NCBI GenBank assembly: GCA_023374025.1
Contig: SIJG01000055.1
Coordinates: forward strand, 434,001 to 498,000
DNA length: 64,000 nucleotides
From: Heterodera schachtii
Taxonomy: Eukaryota; Nematoda; Chromadorea; Rhabditida; Heteroderidae
Direction: 5' to 3'
The stretch's first letter is position 1. Each line of letters starts with the position of its first letter. The position numbers and the translations under genes are program-made. The notes below the pieces were generated by a model, which saw only the letters and a list, made by a program, of their open reading frames with translations, searched no databases and was not told where the DNA came from. This document shows positions 46,846 to 59,738 of this stretch, one piece after another.

Positions 46846-49800
46846 TTAATAGTTAATTATCAGTATAATATTTCCCAATATGAAACCGAGAATGCGAAGT
46901 CGTTTTTCCACTGCATTTTTGTACTTTAACAAAACAGTTTTGTCCTGCTCATTTTGCACCTTAAAATTAACGTAATATGATAAATGAAAAATATCAAAAC
47001 TGACCGTGTAAAGAAGAGTGTGTAACATCATATAAGCAGTTTGGTACCGTTTTGGACATAAATGCGGGTTTCCAAACAGTTCGTCGAGCGCCGCCGATTG
47101 GCACAAGTCGATGGCATGTTGATACATAATGCGTTCCGCAGAAACAACCATCGCTTGAGGGTCTTGGCCGGGAATTCCCAACGAAGCCAACTCTTGTGAC
47201 CGGGCCAAACACTAGGGCAGAATAATTATTGCAAATTTTGTGATGTATCATTTACATACATAGTGGTATTTCTCATTGAGTTGATTTAACACATTTTGAA
47301 CGGCAGACGATGGGTGCAAAATGCTCGCGTTAACTAAAAGAAATTGAAAGTTGGCCGCATTTTTGCATTTTCGTTTGTACTTTGTTTTTGAGCCATTACG
47401 AGTGCGGAAGAAAGGACATGCAAAGCTCTGACATAAAGCACCAATTGCTCCGCCCGGCGGTAGGCATCCGACTGATGTTGGCGCTGTTCGAGGAAAGGTT
47501 TGTCAGTGTGATAATTCCGTGAAAGGGCACCGATTTCCGCTTGTTTCCCTCCATCGCAATTGCCATCGGATTCGTTTTGTTCTCCGCTACGCTCGCAATT
47601 GCTTCAATTAGGTCCAACACGAAGCGCAATTTAGCCAGGGTTTGTTTGTGTCCGGCCCCGAGGAGTGTCTCCTGCTCCAATTCGGGGGGCGGGTCGGGTG
47701 CATCGAATAGAAAATTCTCAGGGGAACGATCTGCGGTGGACGGCGCCTTGTCATTCGTATCTGCATTTTGGATAATCATTTCGCTGTTGTCGGTGATAGA
47801 CGGTGACGGACCATCGCCGACACTTTCAATTCGCTTTTCCCTTTCGCCAGCACATGTGCTTTCGGCCATTTGTGAAATAACATCAGATTCTTCTGAAACA
47901 CGAAAAAAACGAGTTGGCCTTACGCCGTTGCTTTTTTACCCATGTATTCTTCCGTGAACGGCAATTGGATCGGGTCTTCCATTCCGACTTCATCTTCGTC
48001 CATTTCACTTAAAATAAACGGAATAATTACAATTTGAAAAATTGGAATGCCTTTCTGTCCCTTTCGTCTCATTGATCACTTTGAATTCGATTTTCTTCTG
48101 ATTGTGCGCATTTAATCCGGAAACGGTGGGTGGTGGCGTTGTGTTCTGAAATCGGATGTTGTCCAACTCCTTAGCCGTCTTCTCCGCCTCTTTTTGTTGT
48201 TGGCCTCCAATCGAAGTCATAACGAAGGTAGCAGACTTTGGAATTGCCATCATTGGGAATTTGCCATTTCCGTCCGTTGTTTGAGAAGGAGCGTTCGAAG
48301 TGGACGGCTCATCAATTGCAGTCGTATTGCGACGTAATCGGCCAGAGACCGGAAGAGAGGAACGTGAAGCAGCACCACCACTCGTCTTTTGCTGGTCATA
48401 GACAATGAAACGGGCTAAAAATGCCTTAAAAAGGTTTTGTCTCTAAATTTCAATGCCCACTTTCAGGCAATTGAATCTCTTCCACCGAAGGAATCAATGC
48501 AATCGGTTCTTTGAGCTTCTTCTCTTCCCCAAATACGTCCGTTCCCTTCCCGTGCCGTTGCTGCTCCTCTAAACTCGTCTGTCGTTCTATTGACTGCTGA
48601 CTTCTGTTTGACGCATTCCGTCTTTCTTCCATTTTGGCAAAAGCGTGCCGTTTGTTCGGCACAGGGACAGCCTTTCCGATATTTGGTTTTTGGCGAGGAA
48701 TGCTGCTGTGAACCTTGAAGATGCAATTCAAACAATAAATTCAATGCAGCAGTAGCTAACTTGCACTTGTTTGACCGGGTTTTCCAATGAACCGGTCGAA
48801 GAACCGCCCGACTGTTGAAGGCTTTGCGGGGAATTCGCTTTTGTCCGTTGGATTTGGTTAAATTGATGACGGGTCTCTTGCAGAGGCGGAAGAAAAGTGA
48901 AGTCAGTCGATTCATTCATCGCGGCTGCGTTTTGGGAACGGTCGAGCGAAGTCGGCCTCGCCAGGGGAAAGGAGGGGGCACGTGAGTGGGAGGGTGGCGG
49001 CACTTGGCGCCGCAAAACGCCCGGGGCGTGCGCATTTCGCACGGACTGAGGCTGAAAAGACAATTAATGAGTAAAACCAAATGTTCTCGTAAGGCCAACC
49101 GCATAAAAAGAAATCAACGAAAGGCCAACTTACTAAGTGTCTGTGGCCATCCGCAGAAGGAATTCGTTGGTGTGAAGTTGCGTATCGTTGTGGCGACTTG
49201 CAATTGGGCCCATTTTGCGTTTGTGTGGGACTCCCGGAAAATTTAGGCCGATTTTGGGTGGGTTGGGCTTGAACTTCAGCGGATGGGCGACGCACCAAAT
49301 GACGCGAAGGTGAAACATTCGAAGTTGGCAATTCGGTGGTGAAAAACGGGTGATTGAAGAAAGAGTCTGATAAATTGTAAAGATTAGCTGATTAAGAGTG
49401 AAAGTGATAGGAAGGCACAGACTTACTGAATTCAATCCGATCCAATGGATTCTTTTTCAAAAGGCTCATTAGTAAATCGGACAACAAGGCTGAACAGAAA
49501 TCCGGGATGTTTGGCTTCAACTCCGCGTGTCTTTCGTAATAATTTCTGAGTGCCTGTGGCGTTTGTGCCTTAATTCGATGTGTCCATCACTTTTTCTCTA
49601 ATTAGTCCAAATATTTCTGAACATACCACAAATGGCGCCTTTCCGGTTAGACACTGGTAAATGATGGTGCCAATAGACCAAAGGTCTGCCTTGGCTCCGT
49701 AATTGTGAGACATGATCACTTCCGGTGCCATGTACATCGGAGAGCCGCAGAGAGTGCCGGCCATTATCCCTTCGGGTAGAGAACGGGCGAAGCCGAAGTC

Positions 49801-50499
49801 GGCCAACTTCACGACCAGCTGAGAAGGCAGCGGGACGAGGGGATGGCGAGGATTGCACAACAAAATGTTTTGGGGCCTGCGAACGATTTTCAGTAAGGAA
49901 AGAATGGGAATAGCGCAAATAGCCCCCTTAATATAATATTTTAATTGCCTTACTTCAAATCTCTGTGGACAATCGCTTTTCTGTTCAGAGCCTCCAACGC
50001 CCGCGCAATTTGTGCAAAAAAGTGCTGAATGGTGAGTTCGTTGAGCGACTGTCTGCTGAACAGATACTCGGCCAAGTCCCCGTGGTTGCAATATTCCATC
50101 ACCAAGTACACGTGGGTACTGGTCTCAACACAGCGCAACAGTGACACCAAATTTTCATGTTGTAACCCTTTCAATTCCTAGGAAAACAATTATTGTAAAA
50201 TGGAGACATTATTTTCTTTTTTTTTTTAATTTTCATTAAACACCGATAAAAAAGTAACGGACCTGAAGAATTTTGATCTCTTTGGTGAGTAAATTCTTCG
50301 CCTTGGATAAATTCTTCTTCGCAATCGCTTTGATCGCCACTTCTTTGTTCGTCTGAAATGGCTTTCATTTGTTGTATTGCATTCAATTTTGCCTATGCTT
50401 AGTAATAATTACTTCTTTATGGCGTCCTTTGTAAACAACGGCAAATGCTCCGTGGCCGATCACTTCACCGCCATAACAAAAGCCTTCGATTTCCTCCAT
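46846..50499 (-). CDS. unc-51: UNC-51 / ULK1 autophagy-initiating Ser/Thr kinase
   Basis: Kinase that starts autophagosome formation and, in nematodes, is needed for axon guidance. Start at 50499: [26 protein letters not shown]. Kinase motifs in order: glycine loop [15 protein letters not shown] (catalytic Lys), [21 protein letters not shown] (catalytic loop), KLADFGFAR (DFG), [31 protein letters not shown]. All are intact and very close to C. elegans UNC-51. A long Ser/Pro/Gln-rich linker (about 48,000-49,400) leads to C-terminal helices ([52 protein letters not shown]) that match the region binding ATG13. The last coding exon, ending at 46846, has a hydrophobic tail whose exact end is uncertain. 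Confidence 0.93.
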
Positions 50500-51669
50500 T
50501 TTGTGGGCTTTGCGTGAAGAAAGCATAAAAACGTTTTCAAAGGCAGAATAATAAACAAAGCACCTGAAGATTTTTGACAGGAATTCTTATTTATTTATTA
50601 TGGGTAAATTGTTAAGGCTTAAAAAATAGCTACACATCATTTTGATCAAAAAAAAAATTATGCAAGCATTATTTGTAGGTATATATTTATTATTTGATTG
50701 AGGGGAAGTTCAGTCGCTTTTTGTAGAGACCTAAACCGAAAAAGAAATCGATTCCGAGTGGAAGGTCATGTATTTTTTATTTAATTAAGCGAATAAAAGG
50801 TTAATTGTGCGTAAAGAATGGCGATTAATCTTACATTGAAGAGATTTTCCCTTCATCTTTTTTATCTCATCAGATTGTACAAATGAGCGCAAACATTTGG
50901 GGTGGTAGGAGGGAGGGGATGGACTCGGAGTAGAAATGTACGACAAAACGACGCATGAAATACTGCGAATGCAACGGATAAGCAATTATAAGTGTATTGT
51001 GCCTATTTCTGGTTGAGTTGCTGAACTCGAAAATCAGAAAAAATTATGTGATGGTCAGAAGAGAAAGAAGCAATGGGGGAAGCCAGCTGGGTCATCTTCA
51101 AATTGTTAACCCTCCATTCGCTTGTCGTATCACTTTAAAAGAAAGAAAGAAAGAAGCGAGAGTGGAAGGATATGCAAGGGGCAGAAGGGGGGGGGGGAGG
51201 GGGCTTCGGGATTCAATGGAGAAAGAGTTGGCATTTTGGGAGTCGGGCCGGTCCTTCGCAAACTCTTTTTCTCTCTCCGTCTCACTTTCTCTGTCTCTAT
51301 AGGCTTTGTCTTTCTCCGTTTATGCTTAAACCCCTCCTTCCTCGCGGTCGCAGACTTATTAATGATGAAGATTTTGTTAGTATTGGACGACTTCTTTGGA
51401 TAAAGCTTTGGCCGCTTTTCTCGTCATCCGGAGGCCTTCCTGCTGACCGAGGAGCTTTTGCTCTAACACCGCCGCCTCCCTCTCTCCCTCCGCCGTATTT
51501 CGTAGATACCATCGTCGTCTCTCCACCATCCCTTTCTTCAACCATTCCTCACTCTCTTCTGCTGCTTGTCTCCATCGATTTCCTCTTTTTTATTGCATTC
51601 TCTCTTTCTTCCCCTGCTGCTGTTTTAACCCGCAACGAATGCCAGCCATAACAAACGGCTTAAAAATAC
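50500..51669. promoter_or_regulatory. Upstream region of UNC-51, low-complexity sequence
   Basis: Presumed promoter of the minus-strand kinase. 51180-51200 is a G-rich run; 51260-51300 and 51470-51610 are CT-rich. Open frames here are short, low-complexity and without splice support; no gene called. Confidence 0.4.
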
Positions 51670-52528
51670 ATATACAGCAGGGTTACCCTTGAAAATTTCC
51701 CGAAATAAGTACATCGCTGGTCAAAAATAAGTTTTAGGGGTGAAAAATAAGTACATTTTTTAAAAAATGTTTCCACAACTTTAAATCGCATTTTTATTCA
51801 ACAAAATCAAAAATTAGCAACATAGTTCTCTCCGCCAACTATTTTTCTGAGCAATTCCGGCTTAGAAATGAGAAATTTATACATTTCCGAAAATCAATTT
51901 TAAGATTTTAACAATTTTTTTCGGCGCATTTTTCCGAAAAATTTTTTGGGTATGGGTGAGGGAAGAGCGTCCGGCGGTGCCGATAGGCGCCGCCGGGGAA
52001 ATTTTTTGAAAATTTAATGCAATTTGTTAACAAGTTCTATCCAAAAATGAACAAAATTTGCGATCTTGGGCTAATTTTTAAGAGAAAAAATAGGATTTTT
52101 GGGGGCCGGCGGTGCCGATAGGCGCAGCTGAGGGAAAATTTTAAGAATTTTTAATCACTTTTGTTAGGAATTAGCCAAATTTTTCAGAAATTTCCTCTTT
52201 TAAATGAAAATAAGGCACTAAAAATTACGATTTTGAGCCAATTTTTTTTTAAAGAGAATAAGAAACCTCCGAGAGAAAAATTTGAATATTTAACTGAATC
52301 TTGTTAAGATTTTTCGTATTAATTCGCTTCAAAAAACATTTCTTTCAAAAATTATCATTTAAAAATCTAAATTTCTCTCTGAATCCAAAAAATAAGTACA
52401 AAATAAGTACATTTAGCTCAAATAAGTACAATACTTACAAATAAGTACATTTTAAATTTATAAGTTTTGGACCCTCCAAATAAGTACAATACTTACAAAT
52501 AAGTACAAAGGGTAACCCTGATATACAG
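51670..52528. mobile_element. CAGGGTTACCC hAT-type element, 843 bp
   Basis: Element 51678-52520 begins CAGGGTTACCCTT and ends AAGGGTAACCCTG, the CAGGG type of hAT terminus. Perfect 8-bp duplication ATATACAG at 51670-51677 and 52521-52528. Subterminal AAATAAGTACA repeats occur at both ends. The interior carries two copies of the dispersed palindrome (51970 and 52105). No transposase seen: non-autonomous. Confidence 0.93.
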
Positions 52529-53064
52529 TCAGGTGCAAAAGAATACATCAAAAAAAATTTTTTCGAAAAATTCGATTTTCTCTAAAATCTAGCAAGTAAA
52601 AAATTCCATTTTATGCCAAAATAAAGTTCAAATATTGTGCTAATAAATGGACAAGAAACTGCCCCGGTAACTCTCTTCTTTGTCGAGAAAATTGGTCATG
52701 ACCCAAACAGAATTGGAAAAAATAAATTTAAAAAAAACTTAGATCACTTCTTATTGTTTAGGGAAATCCAGCGAAAAGATTGTATTGTTTTTTCGGGATT
52801 CACATTGGCATTAGCATAATTACTGATTGGCATTAATATATGTGATTGTGACTATTGGAGACAAGATTGTTATTGAAATCGTTTAGCGATTGATGAGATG
52901 CAATCCGAGCATCGGCATCCATCGCGGTACTTCCTTTGCTTTTGGGACCACCCGCCGCAGTTTAGTAGGCAAATAACCTTGGTCATCTTGAAGACGTGGA
53001 GTTTTGGAGTTTTGTTTAACTGCAGTTGGGAGTATAAGTTAGGGCCGCTCAGAGGCAAAAAGGT
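52529..53064. other. Intergenic sequence with a small cysteine-containing frame
   Basis: AT-rich; AGTCAGGTGCA at 52527 also occurs beside the MITE at 23601. A 62-codon minus-strand frame (52870-53058; CGGWSQKQRKYRDGCRCSDC) has clustered Cys but no support. Probably repeat-derived. Confidence 0.3.
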
Positions 53065-53195
53065 AATAAAAATTAATTTCCAAATTTTCGGGGATTAAAA
53101 TTCGTATAATTATCTGCCAAAATTAATTTGTAAATGGAAAATGATCGTTCTACGTCGCAATATGTCAGAGGAGCAAATTTGTAAAATACTGAAAG
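53065..53195 (-). mobile_element. hAT transposase relic
   Basis: Matches 24855-24940 of the hAT element: AATTATCTGCCAAAATTAAT, GATCGTTCTACGTCGCAA and GAGCAAATTTGTAAAATACT correspond to the coding region of the C-terminal dimerisation domain. Only about 110-130 bp remain. Confidence 0.7.
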
Positions 53196-53279
53196 ATCGG
53201 ACTGATCAGTGAACTTTGAAACCGGCGATTGACTGACGGCAATTCAAAATTCCAATTTGATATTTTTACAATTCGGGCG

Positions 53280-53614
53280 ACGAAAGTGCCGGGTCGGAAA
53301 ACAAAGTTTTCGTACATTTGGCTTTCGATTTGCTGACCAAAGTGAATCCAAAGGATCAGCGAGAGAAGTAAAAAGCCGAGCATAAGGAAAAGCACGTCAA
53401 AAAGCGCAAAAGGAAAAGAAAGGCATAGGCAGGGAAAGGAGAAAAGCGAATTCAAAGAAAAGAAATGTCCAGAAAAGCTTGAAGGAAATTGACACTTTGG
53501 CCGGACGGACATTCCAACGGACGGTGCCGAAGAACGACCGGTGGGCGCAGCGGAAAGAAGAAGCGACCGGCCGGAGTTAATTGGCAAAGGCACTCTCCGG
53601 CAATGGTCGGCCAT
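53280..53614 (-). pseudogene. 5' fragment of a CD36-like scavenger receptor gene
   Basis: Minus-strand frame with a transmembrane segment (FDVLFLMLGFLLLSLILWIH) followed by FGQQIESQMYENFVFRPGTF. This resembles the N-terminal anchor and the I-x-x-Q...L-x-x-G-T segment of CD36/SCAV proteins. A GTCGCC donor follows, but downstream, where the next exons should be, there is only hAT relic sequence and then intergenic DNA. I take it as a truncated gene copy; the exact start is unsure. Family assignment rests on a short match. Confidence 0.35.
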
Positions 53615-54963
53615 TATCGGCTAATTTGCTTGTCCCGTTGACTTGACAAATGCAATGCCCAATGGCACACTCTTTCCCTTTTTCTCTTTGGTTTTGCCAT
53701 TTTCATAATTATGTAATTAGCATCAGCAAATGAATGTGTTGTAATTTCCGTTCTTCCCAAATTACATTTGCATTTTCTTCTTCCTTTTTCCTTTTCTCAT
53801 TTCCGCTTTTTTCCCTTAAATTCGTTTCTTTGGCATTTCATTTTTGCCGTTCCCTTAATTTTCCCTCAAATTCACACACTTTTTGTTTGTTTTTTCATTT
53901 TCCTCTTTGCCCCTCCTCCATTTTTGCCCTTTCCTCTCAATTCAATTTATTCGATGAGTTTCACCGCACTTTGGCAAGCGAACCCAACAAATGCCATCAA
54001 AGTCAACGGGGCAATGATTCTCCCCCTCTTCAGTTCAACCTAATTCGATTTCTCTTTTAGTGCTTCTGAATCGGCTTCTTCTCCAATCGCTTCTCAATTT
54101 GTCCGCTTTTCCTCTGCCATTTCAATTTTCCTGCGAATTCCCTTTTTTGCCTCCCTCTGCCATCCTTTGCCTGTTAAGTTGTGCTCTCGGCTTCTTCTCC
54201 TTTTTGGTCTTTCTTTCAAAATAGGAGACATTCCCTCCTCCCCCCTCTTTCCGTGCCGTGCCGTGAGAAGCAAAAGAGGGCTTCGCTCATTCTTCGCCTT
54301 TTTCTTTTCCATTTACCTTTCTAGTGTTTCATCCGAATATTTCTCCGTCCCCTCTCTCTCTGTCTCTCTCTCTCTCGCTCTCTATCCTTCTCTCTTTCTA
54401 TGCTTTCTCTGCTGCTTCTTCTCCACCCCTCTCTTTTTCTCGCCCACCATTACCTCAGTCATTCCATTTTTTGCTCATAATTGCCACTTCCTTTACATCC
54501 TCTTTTCCTTGTTAAGTCCATTAAATTTCCGATTTTTAATTTCTTTATTTTTAACGCCCAATTTTATAATTGTTTAATGCGGGAAAAGAGAGAGAGACAA
54601 ATAAATAATTTGGTGAAAAATTGGCATTGGATATGAATGCCATTGGAATTACAATTTTAACTCACCGGAGCGCCGTTTTCTAAAAGCATTTATAATGGAA
54701 GCCTTATTCCCTCCCCCCCCCCCCCCCCGCTTCTCCTATTTTTATGTTGCTTCTTCCTCTTTTTTATCCGTTCGGGAGAACGGGAAAGAAAATCTGACAC
54801 TGTGAAAGTGTGTAAATAAAGGTGCCCTTTCTCTTTGTCCCCCATTGTTTTGGCCTCTCCCCGGCGGGGGGCGCGCGGCGGGGGGACTGATCGATGCTTT
54901 CAACACCCCCCGCCGGCTGAATGTTCCGTCCCTCATTCTTCCGGGCCCTCCTTTCTGCCCAAA
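53615..54963. other. Pyrimidine-rich intergenic region
   Basis: Long CT-rich stretches (53760-53940, 54190-54520, with a (CT)n tract at 54345-54385) and a C run at 54712-54728. No gene seen. The final part includes the copine promoter and leader. Confidence 0.45.
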
Positions 54964-57900
54964 ATGTCCATCCGTCGCGAAACTGTCACGGCCAGGACGG
55001 CCTTCGCTAAAAGAATCACTCCCGGCGACAGATCCAACTCCTTCTCGGGCCCCTCCTTTTCTGCTCGTTCGTTACGTCGCAAAATGATTGAATTGGACGA
55101 TGACCTCGTTGTCCCCGGCATGCATCCGTTCGGGCAAACTTCGGGCGGCGCCGATTGGGTCGACTCGCCCGGGCCCGCGGACGCCATTCGCTGTGAAGAG
55201 CCATGTTCGCGAGTGCTGCTCACCATCACGGCCAAGTGCTTATCTTAGCCTTTGTTTGTCCCGACCCGTTTGATTGGCAATTGGTTGGAATTAAATGATT
55301 TGCCTCAAGGGATTTGCTGGACTTGGACCCCGACGAGTGCATCGACCCATTTTGTAAGGTCAGTGTGTGCGAGGCGTCGTCGATGGCACCGCAAAGGCAA
55401 TGGGAAGTGCTTGGCCAGACGGAAGTGATCGGAAACACTTGCGATCCGGAATGGAGCACCAAAATTTGTCTGACATTCTTCTTTGAGGAGCAGGTAATTA
55501 AGAAGAAGAAGTCGTGTCGAAAATGGTCAGCTGAACGAATTCGAAATGAATCAGTCGCGCACTTACAATTTCCGTTTCTGATCAGCAAAGACTGATGTTC
55601 GAAGTGTTCGACAAGAACAGAGAGGGACTGAACCCGGCAGTACGAATATACCCAAAACGAATTGGCCAATGCACAATGTAACGGACAGTCAATTGGCCAA
55701 CATTCCTTTGCTTTTGTTGGACAGGTTACTGCACGAAATTGTGGGCGCACATATGAACAGATTGAACAGCCAGCTGATGTGACTGGCCAGTTAATTAAAA
55801 CCGAAAACCAAACGCATTAAGGGAGGAGGGAAAAGCCGTCGGATGGCTAACGGTGACGGCGGAAGAATTGAGCGTAGGACGGCAAGAGTCGGTGTATTTT
55901 GTGGTCAGCGGGACCAACCTGGACAAGAAGGACCTTTTCGGGAAGTGCGACCCCTTCCTCAAAGTGAGCCGAATCAACGCGGACGGCACGTGAGCAGAAC
56001 AGACGGACAAATAATGGGCTCGACAAAATGGCACTGATCAAGTTTCAGAATGCAATTGGCCTACCGAAGTCGGTACCACGAACAGAATCTGAACCCCAAG
56101 TGGAAACCGTTCGAAATTCTCACGCAGCAACTTTGCTACGGGGACAGAGACCGACCATTTCTGATCGAAGTTGGTCTTCTGGCATTCTGACAAGGACCAA
56201 GCCAAGCACTCTTAGTGCATTTCAGTGCTTTGACTGGGACCAAGACGGCGACCATGATTTGGTCGGGGCATGCCAAACGACGGTCAGCCGACTGATGTGC
56301 GGGATGGACAAGGAATTACCGGTAAAGATCAGTTGAGGGGGATAAGAAGAAGGAAAGCAACGAAAGGGGGGGGGGGATGAGCAGGGGAAGGAGAAGCTTA
56401 GGGGCTATGAGAAACGGAAGAGATAAATGAGGAGAGGGAGTAGGAAAGAGGGGGAATAACATTGAGGAATAGAAAACCGGGGAAAGGAAGGAGGGGAAGA
56501 GAAGCGGGGGAGGCGGGGGAGTCACTCCGCTTGACCACATAAAATGAATCTTTTTCAGCTGATCAACGAAAAGAAGTTGAAGAAGCACAAGAAGTACGTC
56601 GACTCTGGTCAGATTCACTTCCATCGCGTGGGTCCTTCGGCCGATCGCTCGTCCATTGGTCCGCTCACTTTTCGCTGATCACTTTAGGTGTTCCTTTGGC
56701 AAGACTACACTTTTCTTGACTTCATCCGTGGCGGGTATTATCCCTTTTCTTATTTTTGCCATTTTCTCAATTTCGCCATTAGGACTGAGTTGGATTTCAC
56801 CGTCGCCATTGACTTCACTCGTTCCAATTTGCCCATGAAGGACCAATCGTCGCTTCACCGCTTCGACCACAGCAACCGCCCAAACCAATACGAAATTGCG
56901 ATCGGAGCCATCGCCGAAATATGCCAACATTACAGCAAAAACAAAGTCCGATCGCTTTTTGGCATTTCCGCTAATCACTTTTTTCAGCTTTTCAATGCTT
57001 ATGGCTTCGGTGCCCGAATTCCTTCTTTGGATGACAAAGTTCACTACAACTTCCCGCTGGTAAATTATCAAACTGGTCGGAACAAAAATGAAGTAACAGA
57101 CGAACATTAACAAATACCGAAACTGATCAATCACTTAATCTATCAACAGTAATCACATTTTTAATCCAAATTGTTGGTCCATTTATCAGTAAGAAACTGA
57201 CCATTGATCATTTGTTGATCAAACAAAACTGATCACCCATCAAATCCATCTTATGTCTGTCCGTTCCTCGCCTCGTGCCATTTCGTTTCGTTCAGAACTT
57301 GGAAGTCAATGACCCGCGCTGTCGCGGCGTCGACGGACTTTTGGAGGCGTATGCCATTGCGCTGTCACACGTGGAGCTCAGGTGGACCGACCCACCCGCT
57401 TCTGTTGCTTTTCGTTTTCGCTTCTCACTGCCAATTGCTTTCAGTGGGCCCACCGATTTCACGCCGACCATTCGTTTGGCCGCTCGCCGTGCCGCGGCAT
57501 TGCCCGAAAATGGCAGTCGCTACTGCGTTTTGCTGATCGTCACCGATGGGGCGATCACCGATTTTGAGGAGACCAAGGAGGAAATTGTGAAGGTATTTAC
57601 AGGCTGTTTATCTGCACGGTTTCTCCTTTCAATCATATTCACCGTATCACTCATCTCTGTTACCGTATTTTCTGCTCAGCATTCATACCGTATGCCCTTT
57701 CCCCACTTACCGTGTCCCCCCCCCCATCTTTCGGCTTCTGCTCTTCCCCTGTCCATTATTGTGATCGGCGTCGGTTACGACACCTTTGAAGAGATGAAAG
57801 TGTTGGACTCGGACAGAAGACTTCTCTCCTCCCACAAAAAATTTGCAAAAAGAGACATTGTCCAGGTGCTCCCCAACTTCGATGACCATTTTTGGCATTT

Positions 57901-58608
57901 TCCTCAGTTTGTACAAATGCGCAAGTTTTTGCCGCCCCATCGGTCGCTGACTGAGCAGGAATTGGCCACAGCGAAGGCCAAATTGGCCAAGGAAGTGCTG
58001 TTCGAAGTGCCCGCTCAGCTGATCGGATATATGAAAGTGAATTGGCAAAAGGGCGACAAAAGGCGCAAAAGGGACAGACAATTGGACCATTTCAGTCAAA
58101 AGGCATTTGTCCGCGACCGCCCGACGACCCTTTCACTGCGGTGAATCAATGCGAAACATTGGCACAACGATTTATGAAATGGGAAAGTGGCGAAAGTGGC
58201 GGAACAGAGGGGACGGCACAACAGCAGAGGAGAAGCAGCAGTCTGAAGAGCAGCAAAGAGATGCTGCGGGCAATGCAACAGAAAAGGGCATCCGCCGGTG
58301 AGTGCCCCGAGGGACGGAAAAAGGAAAAACGGGGAAAATGCCGAAATGAGAATGGCATAAACAGTGGAGGAGGGAGAGAGAGTTGAGGGAGATAGTGCCG
58401 AAATGGGATTCCCTTTGTTTACCATGGCTTTTGCCATTTATCCGCCCCGCCCCCCAAATTTTTGTCAGCATCCACCGTCGATTGCTCGCCACGGACTTCG
58501 CCGCGTGTTCCTCGCCGCATTTTGCCGACGCCCCCGGATGAACAGCAGCAGACCGATGAGAGTGAGGAATTGGCGGAGGGAATGCGCGGGACGCGTCTCA
58601 TCGGATGA
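54964..58608 (+). CDS. Copine: two C2 domains and a vWA-like domain
   Basis: Calcium-dependent phospholipid-binding protein (C. elegans NRA-1/GEM-4 family). Start set at 54964 (MSIRRETVTARTAFAKRITP); an in-frame ATG at 54835 is possible. Exons include 54964-55235, 55310-55493, 55586-55639 and about a dozen more; last stop TGA 58606-58608. C2A: LDLDPDECIDPFCKVSV and GQTEVIGNTCDPEWSTKI. C2B: SGTNLDKKDLFGKCDPFLKV, NLNPKWKPFEI, CFDWDQDGDHDLVGACQTTV; the Ca-binding Asp residues are present. The vWA-like domain (YTFLDFIRGGTELDFTVAID, NQYEIAIGAIAEICQHYS, FNAYGFGARIPSLDDKVHYN, YCVLLIVTDGAITDFEET) is canonical, as is the tail LPLSIIVIGVG, RDIVQ, FEVPAQLIGYMK. The N-terminal extension (about 90 residues, basic and Ser-rich) and the Gln/Ser/Pro C-terminus are longer than in most copines. 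A poly-G-rich intron lies at 56330-56560. Confidence 0.92.
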
Positions 58609-58716
58609 ATGATCAATCCGATCGATCAGTTTGATCAGCCGCCATTCACTCATTTCCTTTCCGCTTTCTCATTTTTACTTTTTCTTGGCACATTTTGAAA
58701 AGTTTTCAATCAGAAA

Positions 58717-59454
58717 ATGTTCGGTTGTCCGTTAATTCCATCTCATTATCCCGTTGCCCTCTCACTGGTTTTGGCGCATCCCATTTGCTTGTTGTGTTGG
58801 TCTTTTGCTTTTCATGATGCTGAAGTGAGCAAGAAACAGCTGTCGCCCCCTTCCGATCACTCCGATCACCCGCCGCCCCCTCCATTCTCCTCTCCCTTTC
58901 CTTCACCCTTCCGATCAATCCTCCTTTCCCCTTCCCCATTTCCTCCCTCTCCCTTCCACCTCTCCCTTTAACCTCTTCCTTTCTCCACTCCCTTTCCTTC
59001 TTCGCCCTCCCTCCCTCTCCCTTCCCCCCTCTCCTCCTCCCTCTTCCTCCTCCCTCTCCGCTCTTTCTCCCCCTCCCCCCTTCCGCCCCTTCCCTCCCCG
59101 ATTTCCTTCAAATTCTCGTCATTTCTCATAGAAATCATTCCCTTTGTCGCGTCCGTCCATTTCTTTGCTCTTCCCATTTCTATGGAGTCCCGCACCTCAA
59201 ATTTGTCAGCTTCCATCCATCGCCACGGCGATTATCAGCTGCGATTGGCCCGCTCTTCGGCCTATGTGCGGGCGAAAGTGGCGCCAAATTTGACGAAAAA
59301 CTTTGTAAGAAATAACAAAAAAACTGAATATTTTTAGTTTAGCAAAAATGCCCAAAATGTCTGGTGATGGTGGACATTCGACTGCACGCCAAATGCCCCG
59401 CGGACGCAATTTACCAACCGTACCAATGGGTTTTGGACCCGGAAAGATGGTATG
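58717..59454 (+). CDS. Small unrecognised gene, possibly secreted
   Basis: Two pieces, not certainly one gene. An ORF at 58717 starts with a signal-peptide-like segment (MFGCPLIPSHYPVALSLVLA HPICLLCWSFAF) and ends at a GTGAGC donor near 58825. After a CT-rich gap, 59181-59290 reads MESRTSNLSASIHRHGDYQL RLARSSAYVRAKVAPNLTKN F up to a GTAAGA donor. The next exon begins near 59344 with QKCPKCLVMVDIRLHAKCPA DAIYQPYQWVLDPERWYV, then TGA. The second and third pieces join well in frame, with five Cys/Trp-rich positions. The join to the first piece has a phase problem, so the start may instead be 59181. No family recognised. Confidence 0.4.
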
Positions 59455-59738
59455 TGTGAAGAGGAAGCGGACGAGGCAAAGGCGGACGGACGGAAGAGGA
59501 GGTGAAAGAAGGGGAAGAAGAAGAAGGAGAAGAAGCAGCAGCAGACGATGTTTGATCACTTTTTGGGATAATCAATAAAAAAACACACTGATCACTCTTG
59601 GCATTATGTTTTATCTCAATAAATAAAGTTTCATTCGAATTGCACGAGGCGTTAAAAAGCCAACGAACGGTTGTTGATCAGCTGATCAACAGCATCGAAG
59701 CGGAAGGGCAGGGGAAACATCAACAAATGCTAACAGAA

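Noticed and set aside
51172..51651. 159-codon plus-strand ORF upstream of UNC-51
   Set aside because: Low-complexity Gly, Pro and Ser composition in a G-run/CT-rich area, with no domain or splice signal.
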